9,936 bases of DNA from positions 1 to 9,936 of the forward strand of contig JAKQBU010000546.1 of the NCBI GenBank assembly GCA_029573975.1, read 5' to 3'. Position 1 is the stretch's first letter; each line of letters starts with the position of its first letter. A model generated the notes under the pieces. That model was given only the letters and a program-made list of their open reading frames with translations, ran no database searches and was not told the DNA's origin. The translations under genes and the position numbers were made by a program. The stretch is from Planctomycetota bacterium (lineage in GTDB: Bacteria > Planctomycetota > Phycisphaerae > Sedimentisphaerales > SM23-30). Below are positions 1-5,851 of this stretch, piece after piece.

Positions 1-32
1 AAGAGAAATTGTAACAAGGAAAGGATGAAGGT

Positions 33-1187
33 ATGGCATTTACAGGAAAAGCGACGTATTCGGCGGGCGTGAGTCTGCCCGAACTGGTGGAAGATGTGGC
101 GGATGTGGTGGGGATTGTATCCCCGTATGAGACGCCGCTGCTGAGCGTGCTGGGGGATCCGATGCACGCGGCGATGAGCACGTATCATGAGTGGCTGGAG
201 GACAGCCTGCTGCCGAACAAGGATGCAATCAATGACGCGACATTTACGGACCCGGCGGAGGACACAAGTTTTGTGGTGGACAACGGCAGCCGGTTCCAGG
301 TGGGGGATCAGATTCAGGTGGAAGGCAGCGAGGAGTTGATGCTGGTAACGGGGATCAGTGTGAATACGCTGACGGTGGTGCGCAGTTACGGCGGGACGAC
401 GGCGGAGAGTTTGGCGGATAACCAGGTGATTAACATTCTGGGGAACGCGGCGCTGGAAGGGGCGGACAAGCCGCAGGCGCGGTTTACCAACCGGGTGCGG
501 AAGGGGAATTATACGCAGATTTTTACGGCGTCGGTGGAGGTGTCGGGCAGCGACCTGGCGGCGAAGCAGTTGGGGCTGGCGGATGAGCTGGACTATCAGA
601 AGCAGGAACGGCTGCGGGAGCTGCTGCGGGACCTGGAGAATACGGTGATTAATGGGGACCGGCCGGTGTCGGATCCACAGGGCAGCGGGACGGTGCGGCG
701 GAGCCTGAAGGGCATTATTCAGCATATTGCCAGCCAGGCGTTTTATACGGGGATGAGCGGATTTCCCAGCGGCAATGATCTGGACGAGAGCAAGCTCAAT
801 TATGCGCTGCGGAAGATCTGGGAGGCCAGCAGCGGGCATGTGGACCTGATCGTCGTGAACGGTTTCCAGAAGCGGAAGATCAACGGGTTTATGTCGAGTA
901 GCCGGTCGTTCGGGGCGGAGGATCAGAAGTTTAGCGATCTGGTGAGCCTGTACGAGAGCGATTTTGGGGTGTGCAAGGTGATCGTGTCGCGGTGGGTGCC
1001 GCAGGATGCGGTGCTGCTACTGGACAGTTCGCGGCTGTCGGTGCTGCCGCTGTCGGGGCGGAGTTTTCACTTTAAGCCGCTGGCGTCGGGCGGGGATTAC
1101 GAGTGCGGGCAGTTGATCGGGGAATATACGCTGGAGATGCGGAATGAGGAGGCACACGGGGTTATTCGGGGATTGAATGTCAGTTGA
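33..1187 (+). CDS. Phage major capsid protein, SU10/DUF5309 type
   Basis: This is probably the shell subunit of a tailed-phage-type capsid, assigned by recognising the SU10_MCP (DUF5309) pattern. Near the N-terminus is SPYETPLLSVLGD (residues 30-42), followed by YHEWLEDSLL (51-60), the usual 'target region' of this family. Residues about 85-120 form a small beta-rich stretch (VGDQIQV ... LTVVRSYGGTTA). Then come EGADKPQ (142-148), NYTQIF (159-164), VEVSGSDLAAKQLG (168-181) and a helical LRELLRDLENTVINGDRP segment (194-211), all typical of the family. The 384-residue length is normal and the frame is intact. The ATG is preceded by an AAGGAAAGG Shine-Dalgarno at 17-25. A strong terminator follows 20 bases after the stop, so the transcript may end here. 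Codon use is strongly G-ending. Family assignment is from memory of the pattern and was not searched. Confidence 0.88.
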   Translation: MAFTGKATYSAGVSLPELVEDVADVVGIVSPYETPLLSVLGDPMHAAMSTYHEWLEDSLLPNKDAINDATFTDPAEDTSFVVDNGSRFQVGDQIQVEGSEELMLVTGISVNTLTVVRSYGGTTAESLADNQVINILGNAALEGADKPQARFTNRVRKGNYTQIFTASVEVSGSDLAAKQLGLADELDYQKQERLRELLRDLENTVINGDRPVSDPQGSGTVRRSLKGIIQHIASQAFYTGMSGFPSGNDLDESKLNYALRKIWEASSGHVDLIVVNGFQKRKINGFMSSSRSFGAEDQKFSDLVSLYESDFGVCKVIVSRWVPQDAVLLLDSSRLSVLPLSGRSFHFKPLASGGDYECGQLIGEYTLEMRNEEAHGVIRGLNVS

Positions 1188-1207
1188 TTCAGGGGAGTGA
1201 GGGGATG

Positions 1208-1261
1208 GCCCGCGCCGTGGGGAGAGGCGACGATCGAGGCGGCGCGGGTGTTTTTTCTTTT
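1208..1261 (+). terminator. Rho-independent terminator behind the capsid gene
   Basis: A perfect 9-bp GC-only stem pairs 1209-1217 (CCCGCGCCG) with 1240-1248 (CGGCGCGGG). The 22-base loop is followed by a T-rich tract at 1251-1260 (TTTTTTCTTT). It starts about 20 bases after the capsid stop and ends about 35 bases before the next start. The loop is longer than usual, but the stem and U-tract are clear. It probably separates heavy capsid transcription from the connector and membrane genes. Confidence 0.82.
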
Positions 1262-1295
1262 GGGTTAGCGATGAACAGAATGGAGGTGAGGCGGT

Positions 1296-1949
1296 ATGAC
1301 GACATTTTCAAAGGATGTGGATTTGCTGAAGTGGGAGCCGGTATTGTTTCGGAATCTGGCGTTTCCGTCGCAGATGCTGTGCCAGGGGATCGACGGGGTG
1401 ACGAGCGGGACGCGGTTTACCAGCAGCAGCGGGGCGTTTATGGAACGGGGTGTGAAGGCGGGACAGGTGATCTATTTGTACAACAGCGCGATTGACAGTT
1501 GTTATGAGATTGTGGCGGTGGTTTCGGCGACGGAGCTGACGTTGTCGGTGGTGCGGGGAAATGCGGAGCAGGATCCGATTGCGGTGCCGGGCGGGAGCAA
1601 CCTGCAATATCGAATCAGTACGTTTGATCCGCAGGCGGAGGAGGCGGGGGAGGAGATGCTGCGGTATTTTGGGATTGACATTGGCAGCAGCGAGGAACAA
1701 ATCCGCAGCGAGATGATTCTGGACGGCGGGGTATTGCGGCAGGCGTCGGTGTTTTCGATTTTGTCAGCGGTGTATGCCAGCCAGGCGGGGGGAGCGGAAG
1801 ATGAGGCGGGTTACTGGGAGAAATCGCGGCGGTATCAGAAGCTGTATCAGGCGGCGCGGGCGGGTGCGCGGATTACGCTGGACACGGACGGGAATCTGCT
1901 GGTGAACGAGGTGCGGGGCGGCGGGTCGCTGCGGCTGCTGCGATTTTAG
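1296..1949 (+). CDS. Probable phage head-completion / connector-type structural protein
   Basis: This 217-residue soluble protein has no signal peptide or membrane segment. I do not recognise a named family with certainty. The call as a virion structural or head-tail joining protein rests mainly on its position directly after the capsid gene and its size. Residues about 51-88 (GVKAGQVIYLY ... LTLSVVRG) look like a small beta domain similar to the one in the capsid protein. The middle is acidic and helical (AEEAGEEMLRYFG, 114-126). The C-terminal part has an aromatic/basic helix (YWEKSRRYQKLYQAARAG, 173-190) and then a D-x-D-G stretch (DTDGNLLVNEVR, 196-207). The ATG has a GGAGGTGAGG Shine-Dalgarno a few bases upstream. 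The next reading frame starts within about 30 bases, so the two are probably co-transcribed. Codon use matches the capsid gene. Confidence 0.6.
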   Translation: MTTFSKDVDLLKWEPVLFRNLAFPSQMLCQGIDGVTSGTRFTSSSGAFMERGVKAGQVIYLYNSAIDSCYEIVAVVSATELTLSVVRGNAEQDPIAVPGGSNLQYRISTFDPQAEEAGEEMLRYFGIDIGSSEEQIRSEMILDGGVLRQASVFSILSAVYASQAGGAEDEAGYWEKSRRYQKLYQAARAGARITLDTDGNLLVNEVRGGGSLRLLRF

Positions 1950-1976
1950 GTGCAGTTAAGGAAGGCGGAGGATGAT

Positions 1977-2309
1977 ATGGATAGGAAGCGGAAAGCGCGG
2001 GACGGGTTTTCGGCGGATGGGGGCGGGGCGTGGAGTTTCCGGCGGGAGGTGACGCTGGGGCATGTGCTGCAATTGCTGGCGGTGATCGGGATGGTGATGG
2101 CGGCGTGGAGCAATCTGCAAAAGGAGCTGGTGTGGATCGGGCAGGAGCTGGGGCAGTTGAATGCGGCCCAGGTGAAGATCAGCGGGCACATGGAGGACCT
2201 GGCGGAGAAAAGCCGGGAGTATGAGTACCGGCTGAAGTATCTAGAGAACGGGGGGATTCGCGCGTCGGTGACAGTCCCTAAAATTGAGCCGGGGAAGCCG
2301 AATTTGTGA
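1977..2309 (+). CDS. Small one-pass membrane protein with coiled-coil tail
   Basis: This is a 110-residue protein of unknown function. A basic N-terminus (MDRKRKARDG) is followed by one hydrophobic helix at about residues 27-46 (LGHVLQLLAVIGMVMAAW). After it comes an amphipathic, probably coiled-coil segment at about 47-92 with many E, K, Q and L residues, then a Pro-rich end (VPKIEPGKPNL). I chose the ATG at 1977 because GGCGGAGG at 1964-1971 sits at good spacing; the in-frame GTG at 1950 abuts the previous stop and lacks such a site. In phage cassettes, short one-TM coiled-coil proteins next to a lipoprotein gene can be holin-associated or spanin-like, but no catalytic or family motif proves that here. 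Orientation by positive charge suggests the N-terminus is cytoplasmic and the coiled coil periplasmic. Confidence 0.62.
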   Translation: MDRKRKARDGFSADGGGAWSFRREVTLGHVLQLLAVIGMVMAAWSNLQKELVWIGQELGQLNAAQVKISGHMEDLAEKSREYEYRLKYLENGGIRASVTVPKIEPGKPNL

Positions 2310-2362
2310 TATGGGTGGTGTAATGGGACATTATGAATGGTAATAAGGAAAGGAGATTGGAT

Positions 2363-2962
2363 ATGTATAAAAAGAGTTGGATGGGCTTGGCGGTTGTTTT
2401 GGTGGTTTTATCTGGTCTGGTGATGAGTGGATGTGACGGGTTGCGGTTTGCGCCCAGTGAGGCGGAGAAGCAGAATGTGTATCTGCACAAGCGGACGGTG
2501 GAGTGGGCGGCGCAGCAGGCGGAGCGGGAGAACAGCTCGGCGGATTTGCAGCAGTTGACGCAGGCGGCGGCCAATCAGAGTGAGGCGATTGCGGCGCATT
2601 ATGGATTGCCGGCGGAGCTGCCGGCGACGGATTCCATCGAGGAACTAGTGGGGACGGAGAATGAGCAGGTGACGGCGGCGGCGCGGGCGGATGCGCTGGC
2701 GCGGCCGGACCCGTGGGAGGTGGCGGATGGGATGCTGGAGCTGGGGATCGCGGTGGCGGGAGTGGTCGGCGGGGTGTATGGCAGCCGGGCGGCGGCGGGG
2801 TTGAAGCTGGCGCAGGAGAAGAGCCGGGCGCTGCGGGAGGTGATTGCGGGGAATGAGCTGTTCAAGCGGCAGAATCCGGAGGCGGCTGGTTCGTTCAAGG
2901 AGGCGCAGGGCGGCCAGAGTCCGGGCACCAGGACGCTGGTGGCGGAACTGAAAAATACCTGA
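2363..2962 (+). CDS. Lipoprotein with glycine-zipper-like second hydrophobic segment
   Basis: This is a 199-residue probable envelope lipoprotein. It has a classical type II signal: MYKKSW, a hydrophobic core (GLAVVLVVLSGLV) and a lipobox MSGC with the lipidated cysteine at residue 24. The following Q/A/E-rich region (about 35-75) is probably helical. A second apolar segment at about 127-147 (LGIAVAGVVGGVYGSRAAAG) has closely spaced glycines like a glycine zipper. The tail is charged and conserved-looking (KSRALREVIAGNELFKRQ, 153-170). The start is the ATG at 2363, with AAGGAG at 2350-2355 and 7-base spacing; an in-frame start at 2333 would push the basic n-region too far in and lacks a good site. 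It follows the coiled-coil membrane protein gene by 53 bases. An outer-membrane lysis (o-spanin-like) role or a phage-encoded envelope modification is possible, but neither is demonstrated. Confidence 0.68.
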   Translation: MYKKSWMGLAVVLVVLSGLVMSGCDGLRFAPSEAEKQNVYLHKRTVEWAAQQAERENSSADLQQLTQAAANQSEAIAAHYGLPAELPATDSIEELVGTENEQVTAAARADALARPDPWEVADGMLELGIAVAGVVGGVYGSRAAAGLKLAQEKSRALREVIAGNELFKRQNPEAAGSFKEAQGGQSPGTRTLVAELKNT

Positions 2963-2976
2963 GGAGGCGGAAAAGG

Positions 2977-3063
2977 ATGACGCCGGCAGGCGGGCTGCCG
3001 GCGTCGAGACGGGAAGAACGGCAGCAGTGGCGGGTGGGTCCGATAAGTTGGGGTTTTGAGTGA
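2977..3063 (+). CDS. Possible 28-residue small ORF
   Basis: This short ORF starts with ATG 14 bases after the lipoprotein stop, behind a GGAGG at 2963-2967, and ends at TGA 3061-3063. The product would be arginine-rich (MTPAGGLPASRREERQQW ... GFE). Against it, the first ten codons are simply the perfect hairpin at 2979-3005, so the frame may be accidental. It has no recognisable homology. Confidence 0.22.
   Translation: MTPAGGLPASRREERQQWRVGPISWGFE
2979..3005 (+). other. Perfect 11-bp hairpin after the lipoprotein gene
   Basis: GACGCCGGCAG (2979-2989) is perfectly complementary to CTGCCGGCGTC (2995-3005), with a 5-base GCGGG loop. It begins 16 bases after the lipoprotein stop. No U-tract follows on the plus strand; on the minus strand only a short TTTT follows. 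It may block 3' exonucleases or be a tail-less terminator at the end of the phage-type cassette. Confidence 0.6.
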
Positions 3064-3146
3064 GATGATGACGCCATGAGGAGGTGATAGCAGTCAAAAA
3101 GCCATTAAAGGGACAGGAGGGCGGAAGATTATTGGCCCGCCGGAAT

Positions 3147-3173
3147 TTGGAAAAATTGTGCTGAATTTATTAA
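3147..3173 (+). promoter_or_regulatory. Weak candidate promoter for the HDOD-GGDEF gene
   Basis: TTGGAA (3147-3152) and TATTAA (3168-3173) are separated by 15 bases, slightly short, within the AT-richest part of the spacer. Transcription would begin about 100 bases before the start codon, which would place the hairpin at 3219-3237 in the leader. This is a pattern guess only. Confidence 0.25.
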
Positions 3174-3218
3174 TCTGAAGAAAATCGATGGCCGATGGAA
3201 TGAGTACTAGGAGAAAAT

Positions 3219-3237
3219 GCATCCGGTACCCGGATGC
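3219..3237 (+). promoter_or_regulatory. 8-bp inverted repeat in the HDOD-GGDEF leader
   Basis: GCATCCGG (3219-3226) pairs perfectly with CCGGATGC (3230-3237) around a TAC loop, about 40 bases before the start codon at 3279. It could be an operator or an RNA hairpin. It lies inside a possible 9-codon ORF (3217-3246, peptide MHPVPGCHG) that has AGGAG at 3209-3213, with rather short 3-base spacing. Confidence 0.45.
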
Positions 3238-3278
3238 CATGGATAACGGTTTGGAAGATAACAGCTCGGGAAGAATAA

Positions 3279-4856
3279 ATGCTTTTTAACGAGATCAATG
3301 CAAAAAGTTCAGCGGCCATCGATTTAGACCGGATTCTGGAGAAGGCGAAAATACCAACCTTGCCAGTGGTGGCCCAGAAACTTTTAGAGTTATGCAAGGA
3401 TGAGCGGGCGGCATTTGCCGATTTTGCCCAATTAATCGGATCGGATCCAGGCCTGGCCAGCCGGATTTTGCGGGTGGCCAATTCGGCGTACTATGGGTTG
3501 CGCAACAAGGCGACCACGTTAGAGCGGGCGATTACGGCTCTGGGATTAAAGCAGGTGAAAACCGTAGCACTGGGTTTTCATCTGGCGACTTCGCTGAATG
3601 AATTTGAGGCGAAAGGGTTTGATATGGGGGATTTCTGGCAGCAGAGCGTGTTTCGGGCGGTGCTGGGCCGCCATCTGGCGAAACGGTATTGCCCTGTTTA
3701 TTGCGAGGAAGCTTTTCTGGTCGGGTTGCTTCAGGATTGCGGGGTGCTGATGCTGGCGCAGGCGTTTGGGGCGGATTATGTGCGGATGTGGGAGGAAAAC
3801 CACTGTTCGCTGGACTCTTTGTATCGTCTGGAACAGAAAGTGTTTCAGGCGGATCATCTGAAAGCGGCTGAGCGCTTGGCTCAGAAATGGGACTTGCCGG
3901 CGATTCTGTCCTACGCCCTCAGCCGGCATCATCACCAGCCGCAGGATCAGCCGGATGGCGATCCGATGATCCAGGTAAGCCAGATTGCCTATTTTGTGGG
4001 GACTCTTTCGCTGCATAATCCGGAAGCTGTCAGCGAAAACGATGTGCGTCTTCCCGATTTTTGTGAGAAGGTGTTTGGCCTTTCGCCGCAGGATATGAAG
4101 CAATTGCTGCGGGAAGCCAAAGAGGAATTTCTGGGCATTTCCAAGCTGTTTGCGGGGATTTTGCCGGACCAGGTGAATGCTGCGCATCTGCTGGCGCAGG
4201 CGAATTCGCTGCTGAGCCGGCTGGCATCCTATGAGCCGCAGGAGCTGTTTGATCTGGAGGAAGAGGTCCGGCTGCTGCGGCAGCGGTGTGAAAATCTGGC
4301 CAGTTCTCTGGATGAATATAAGCAAATGGCAGCCACGGATGATTTGACGGGATTGTCCAAGCGGAAATCGCTGGAGCTCTATTTGGATTCGGCCTGCCGG
4401 AATGTGGCAACCGGGGCCACTTCGCTGAGTGTATTGTTTATTGATGTGGATAATTTCGGAAAAATCAATAACACTTACGGGCATGCGGCGGGTGATTGGC
4501 TGTTGGCGGGAATCGCCGATTTGCTGAAAACCCTATTCGGCACCAACGGCTGCATCTGCCGGTATGGGGGCGATGAGTTTGTGGTGGCGCTGATGGGCCT
4601 GCAGGCCAGGCAGGCGCTGCAGTTGAGCGGGGGTCTGAATCGGAAAATTCATGATTTGCAAATCCCCGAAAAATTCGGGAACTCCTGCGGGGAAGCCGTA
4701 TTTTCGTGCAGTATCGGGCTTTTGTTTTGTGAGCCGGGATCGCAGGCGGGAAGCGGACACCGGGTACTGGAGCAGGCGGATCATCAAATGTATGAGGCTA
4801 AGCGTCAGGGGAAAGACGGGCTGCGGTTTCAACTGCTTAAAAAACCAACTGAATAG
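3279..4856 (+). CDS. HDOD-GGDEF signalling protein, probable diguanylate cyclase
   Basis: This 525-residue cytoplasmic protein probably makes cyclic di-GMP from two GTP. Residues about 17-215 form an HDOD domain (IPTLPVVAQKLLEL; GSDPGLASRILRVANSAYYG; AITALGL). The HD-like motif is LLQDCG, with Q152 in place of the catalytic His, as expected for this non-hydrolytic relative of HD domains. A heptad-like segment at about 322-350 leads into a GGDEF domain (about 350-515). Visible GGDEF motifs are DDLTGL (354-359), the metal-site stretch DVDNFGKINN (from D389), YGHAAGD, and an intact GGDEF at 430-434. The usual FK is FG-K here and ND is NN, both mild deviations. The inhibitory RxxD site, normally just before GGDEF, is absent (GTNGCICRYGGDEF). 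No membrane segment or signal peptide is present. The ATG has only a weak GGGAAGA site. Codon use is more mixed than in flanking genes, suggesting separate history or lower expression. Confidence 0.9.
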   Translation: MLFNEINAKSSAAIDLDRILEKAKIPTLPVVAQKLLELCKDERAAFADFAQLIGSDPGLASRILRVANSAYYGLRNKATTLERAITALGLKQVKTVALGFHLATSLNEFEAKGFDMGDFWQQSVFRAVLGRHLAKRYCPVYCEEAFLVGLLQDCGVLMLAQAFGADYVRMWEENHCSLDSLYRLEQKVFQADHLKAAERLAQKWDLPAILSYALSRHHHQPQDQPDGDPMIQVSQIAYFVGTLSLHNPEAVSENDVRLPDFCEKVFGLSPQDMKQLLREAKEEFLGISKLFAGILPDQVNAAHLLAQANSLLSRLASYEPQELFDLEEEVRLLRQRCENLASSLDEYKQMAATDDLTGLSKRKSLELYLDSACRNVATGATSLSVLFIDVDNFGKINNTYGHAAGDWLLAGIADLLKTLFGTNGCICRYGGDEFVVALMGLQARQALQLSGGLNRKIHDLQIPEKFGNSCGEAVFSCSIGLLFCEPGSQAGSGHRVLEQADHQMYEAKRQGKDGLRFQLLKKPTE

Positions 4857-4976
4857 ATCTATCCTTTCCTTTTTTGTTATCTCTCCGGGAAAAAATGCCA
4901 GGTTTGGTATCCTTCTTTTCATTTGAACCCTGGCGGCATCCGGCTGGTGTGCATTGCAGGAAAATCAAATGGAAGA

Positions 4977-5005
4977 TTGTCAAAGCCTCCGGATTCTGTT
5001 ATGGT
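4977..5005 (+). promoter_or_regulatory. Candidate sigma70-type promoter before the HAD gene
   Basis: TTGTCA (4977-4982) matches the -35 consensus at five of six positions. TATGGT (5000-5005) matches the -10 at four of six, with the ideal 17-base spacer. The predicted start near 5012 is about 60 bases before the HAD start codon, leaving the hairpin at 5019-5040 at the very 5' end of the transcript. Confidence 0.42.
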
Positions 5006-5018
5006 TTGGGAAAGATTG

Positions 5019-5040
5019 GGCCTGGTGAGGATACCGGGCC
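5019..5040 (+). promoter_or_regulatory. 8-bp hairpin in the HAD gene leader
   Basis: GGCCTGGT (5019-5026) pairs with ACCGGGCC (5033-5040), including one G-U pair, around a GAGGAT loop. It sits at the expected 5' end of the transcript from the candidate promoter at 4977-5005. There is no T-tract, so it is not a normal terminator. The role is unknown; it may stabilise the RNA or control translation. Confidence 0.35.
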
Positions 5041-5074
5041 GTCAGCATGAGAAATTTTGATAGGATAAAAGTAC

Positions 5075-5731
5075 ATGGCGATGCTGCCGAAGGGCGTGAT
5101 CTTTGATATGGATGGGGTGTTGGTGGATTCGGAGCCGTTTATTATTGAGGCGGCGCGGCGGATGTTTGGGGAGCATGGGGTGGCGGTGCGGGCGGAGGAT
5201 TTTCATCCGTTCACGGGGATGGGGGAGAACCGGTTTATCGGGGGGGTGGCGGAGAAGTACGGGTTTCCGCTGGAGCTCGAGCGGGATAAGAAGCGGACGT
5301 ATGATATTTATCTGGAGATTATCCAGGGGCGGCTGGAGCCGCTGCCGGGGGCGCGGGAGTTTATTGCGCGGTGCCGGCGGCTGGGCAAGAGGATGGCGGT
5401 GGCGTCGAGCGCGGACCGGCGGAAGGTGAGCGGGAATCTGGGGGAGATCGGGATCGGGGCGGAGCTGTTTGATGCGGTGGTGACGGGTGAGGATGTGGAG
5501 AATAAGAAGCCGGCGCCGGATATATTTTTGCTGGCGGCGGAGCGGATCGGGGTGGATCCGGGGGAGTGCCTGGTGATCGAGGATGCGCCCAGCGGGGTGC
5601 AGGCGGCGAAGGCGGCGGGGAGCCGGTGTCTAGGGATTTTGTCGAGCTTTACGGCGGAGAAGCTAGCAGGGGCGGATTTTTATGCGGCCGATTTAGCTGG
5701 GGTACCGGAGGAGGCGATTTGCTGGCGGTAA
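5075..5731 (+). CDS. HAD-family phosphatase, beta-phosphoglucomutase-like
   Basis: This is a 218-residue cytoplasmic HAD subfamily IA hydrolase or phosphomutase. All four HAD motifs are visible: DMDGVLVDSE (11-20) with nucleophile D11 and acid/base D13; motif II S111 in VASSAD; motif III K145 in NKKPAPDIF; motif IV E169/D170 in VIEDAPSGVQAAKAAG. A helical cap lies between motifs I and II (about 20-90, with HPFTGMGENRF). This architecture is shared by beta-phosphoglucomutase and small sugar-phosphate phosphatases, so the substrate is not fixed by sequence. Length is normal and the frame intact. The ATG at 5075 has a weak TAGGAT site 8 bases upstream; M3 is an alternative. The gene lies 120 bases before a sugar nucleotidyltransferase-like gene, consistent with sugar-phosphate metabolism. 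Codon use is extremely G-ending (GCG, CGG, GGG). Confidence 0.88.
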   Translation: MAMLPKGVIFDMDGVLVDSEPFIIEAARRMFGEHGVAVRAEDFHPFTGMGENRFIGGVAEKYGFPLELERDKKRTYDIYLEIIQGRLEPLPGAREFIARCRRLGKRMAVASSADRRKVSGNLGEIGIGAELFDAVVTGEDVENKKPAPDIFLLAAERIGVDPGECLVIEDAPSGVQAAKAAGSRCLGILSSFTAEKLAGADFYAADLAGVPEEAICWR

Positions 5732-5851
5732 TCCGCAGGGGAAGAACAGGGAATTTAGTGAAAGGATGGGGGTTTTTGGCCGATAATATATTGAGGAGGG
5801 GAAACTATTTCGAATAGATTGAAAATGCGGATTTTTTGAGGATTGAATGGA
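5732..5851 (+). other. Spacer between HAD and nucleotidyltransferase genes
   Basis: This is a 120-base gap without a gene. It contains an AT-rich stretch with a -10-like GATAAT (5782-5787) but no good -35. It also has a strong GAGGAGGGG Shine-Dalgarno (about 5793-5801) with no start codon at usable distance. No terminator is seen, so both genes may share a transcript. Confidence 0.4.

Larger units (their letters stand above)
3064..3278 (+). other. Gene-poor leader before the HDOD-GGDEF gene
   Basis: No convincing gene lies here. GAGGAGGTGAT at 3078-3088 is an excellent Shine-Dalgarno, but no ATG, GTG or TTG lies 5-10 bases downstream. The frame beyond it (VKKPLKGQEGGRLLARRNLEKLC) stops at TGA after about 26 codons and could be the remnant of a broken gene. 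Base composition becomes AT-richer from about 3140. A hairpin and a possible leader ORF occupy 3217-3246. Confidence 0.5.
4857..5074 (+). other. Intergenic spacer, HDOD-GGDEF to HAD gene
   Basis: These 218 bases hold no gene. Just after the stop is a small palindrome (ATAGATCTAT, 4854-4863) followed by a pyrimidine/T tract (to 4875), which is too weak a stem to call a terminator. GCCAGG (4897-4902) and CCTGGC (4929-4934) could pair over a 26-base loop. A promoter-like pair and a hairpin occur in the second half. Confidence 0.5.

Noticed and set aside
1184..1495. 103-residue plus-strand frame between the capsid and connector genes
   Set aside because: It starts at TTG, runs through the terminator hairpin and overlaps the well-supported connector frame.
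3546..4484. 312-residue minus-strand frame inside the HDOD-GGDEF gene
   Set aside because: It is the complement of a strongly supported domain-bearing gene and has a Q/R/L-rich composition typical of a shadow frame.
4897..4934. Terminator of the HDOD-GGDEF gene
   Set aside because: Only a 6-bp stem over a 26-base loop and no T-tract after it.
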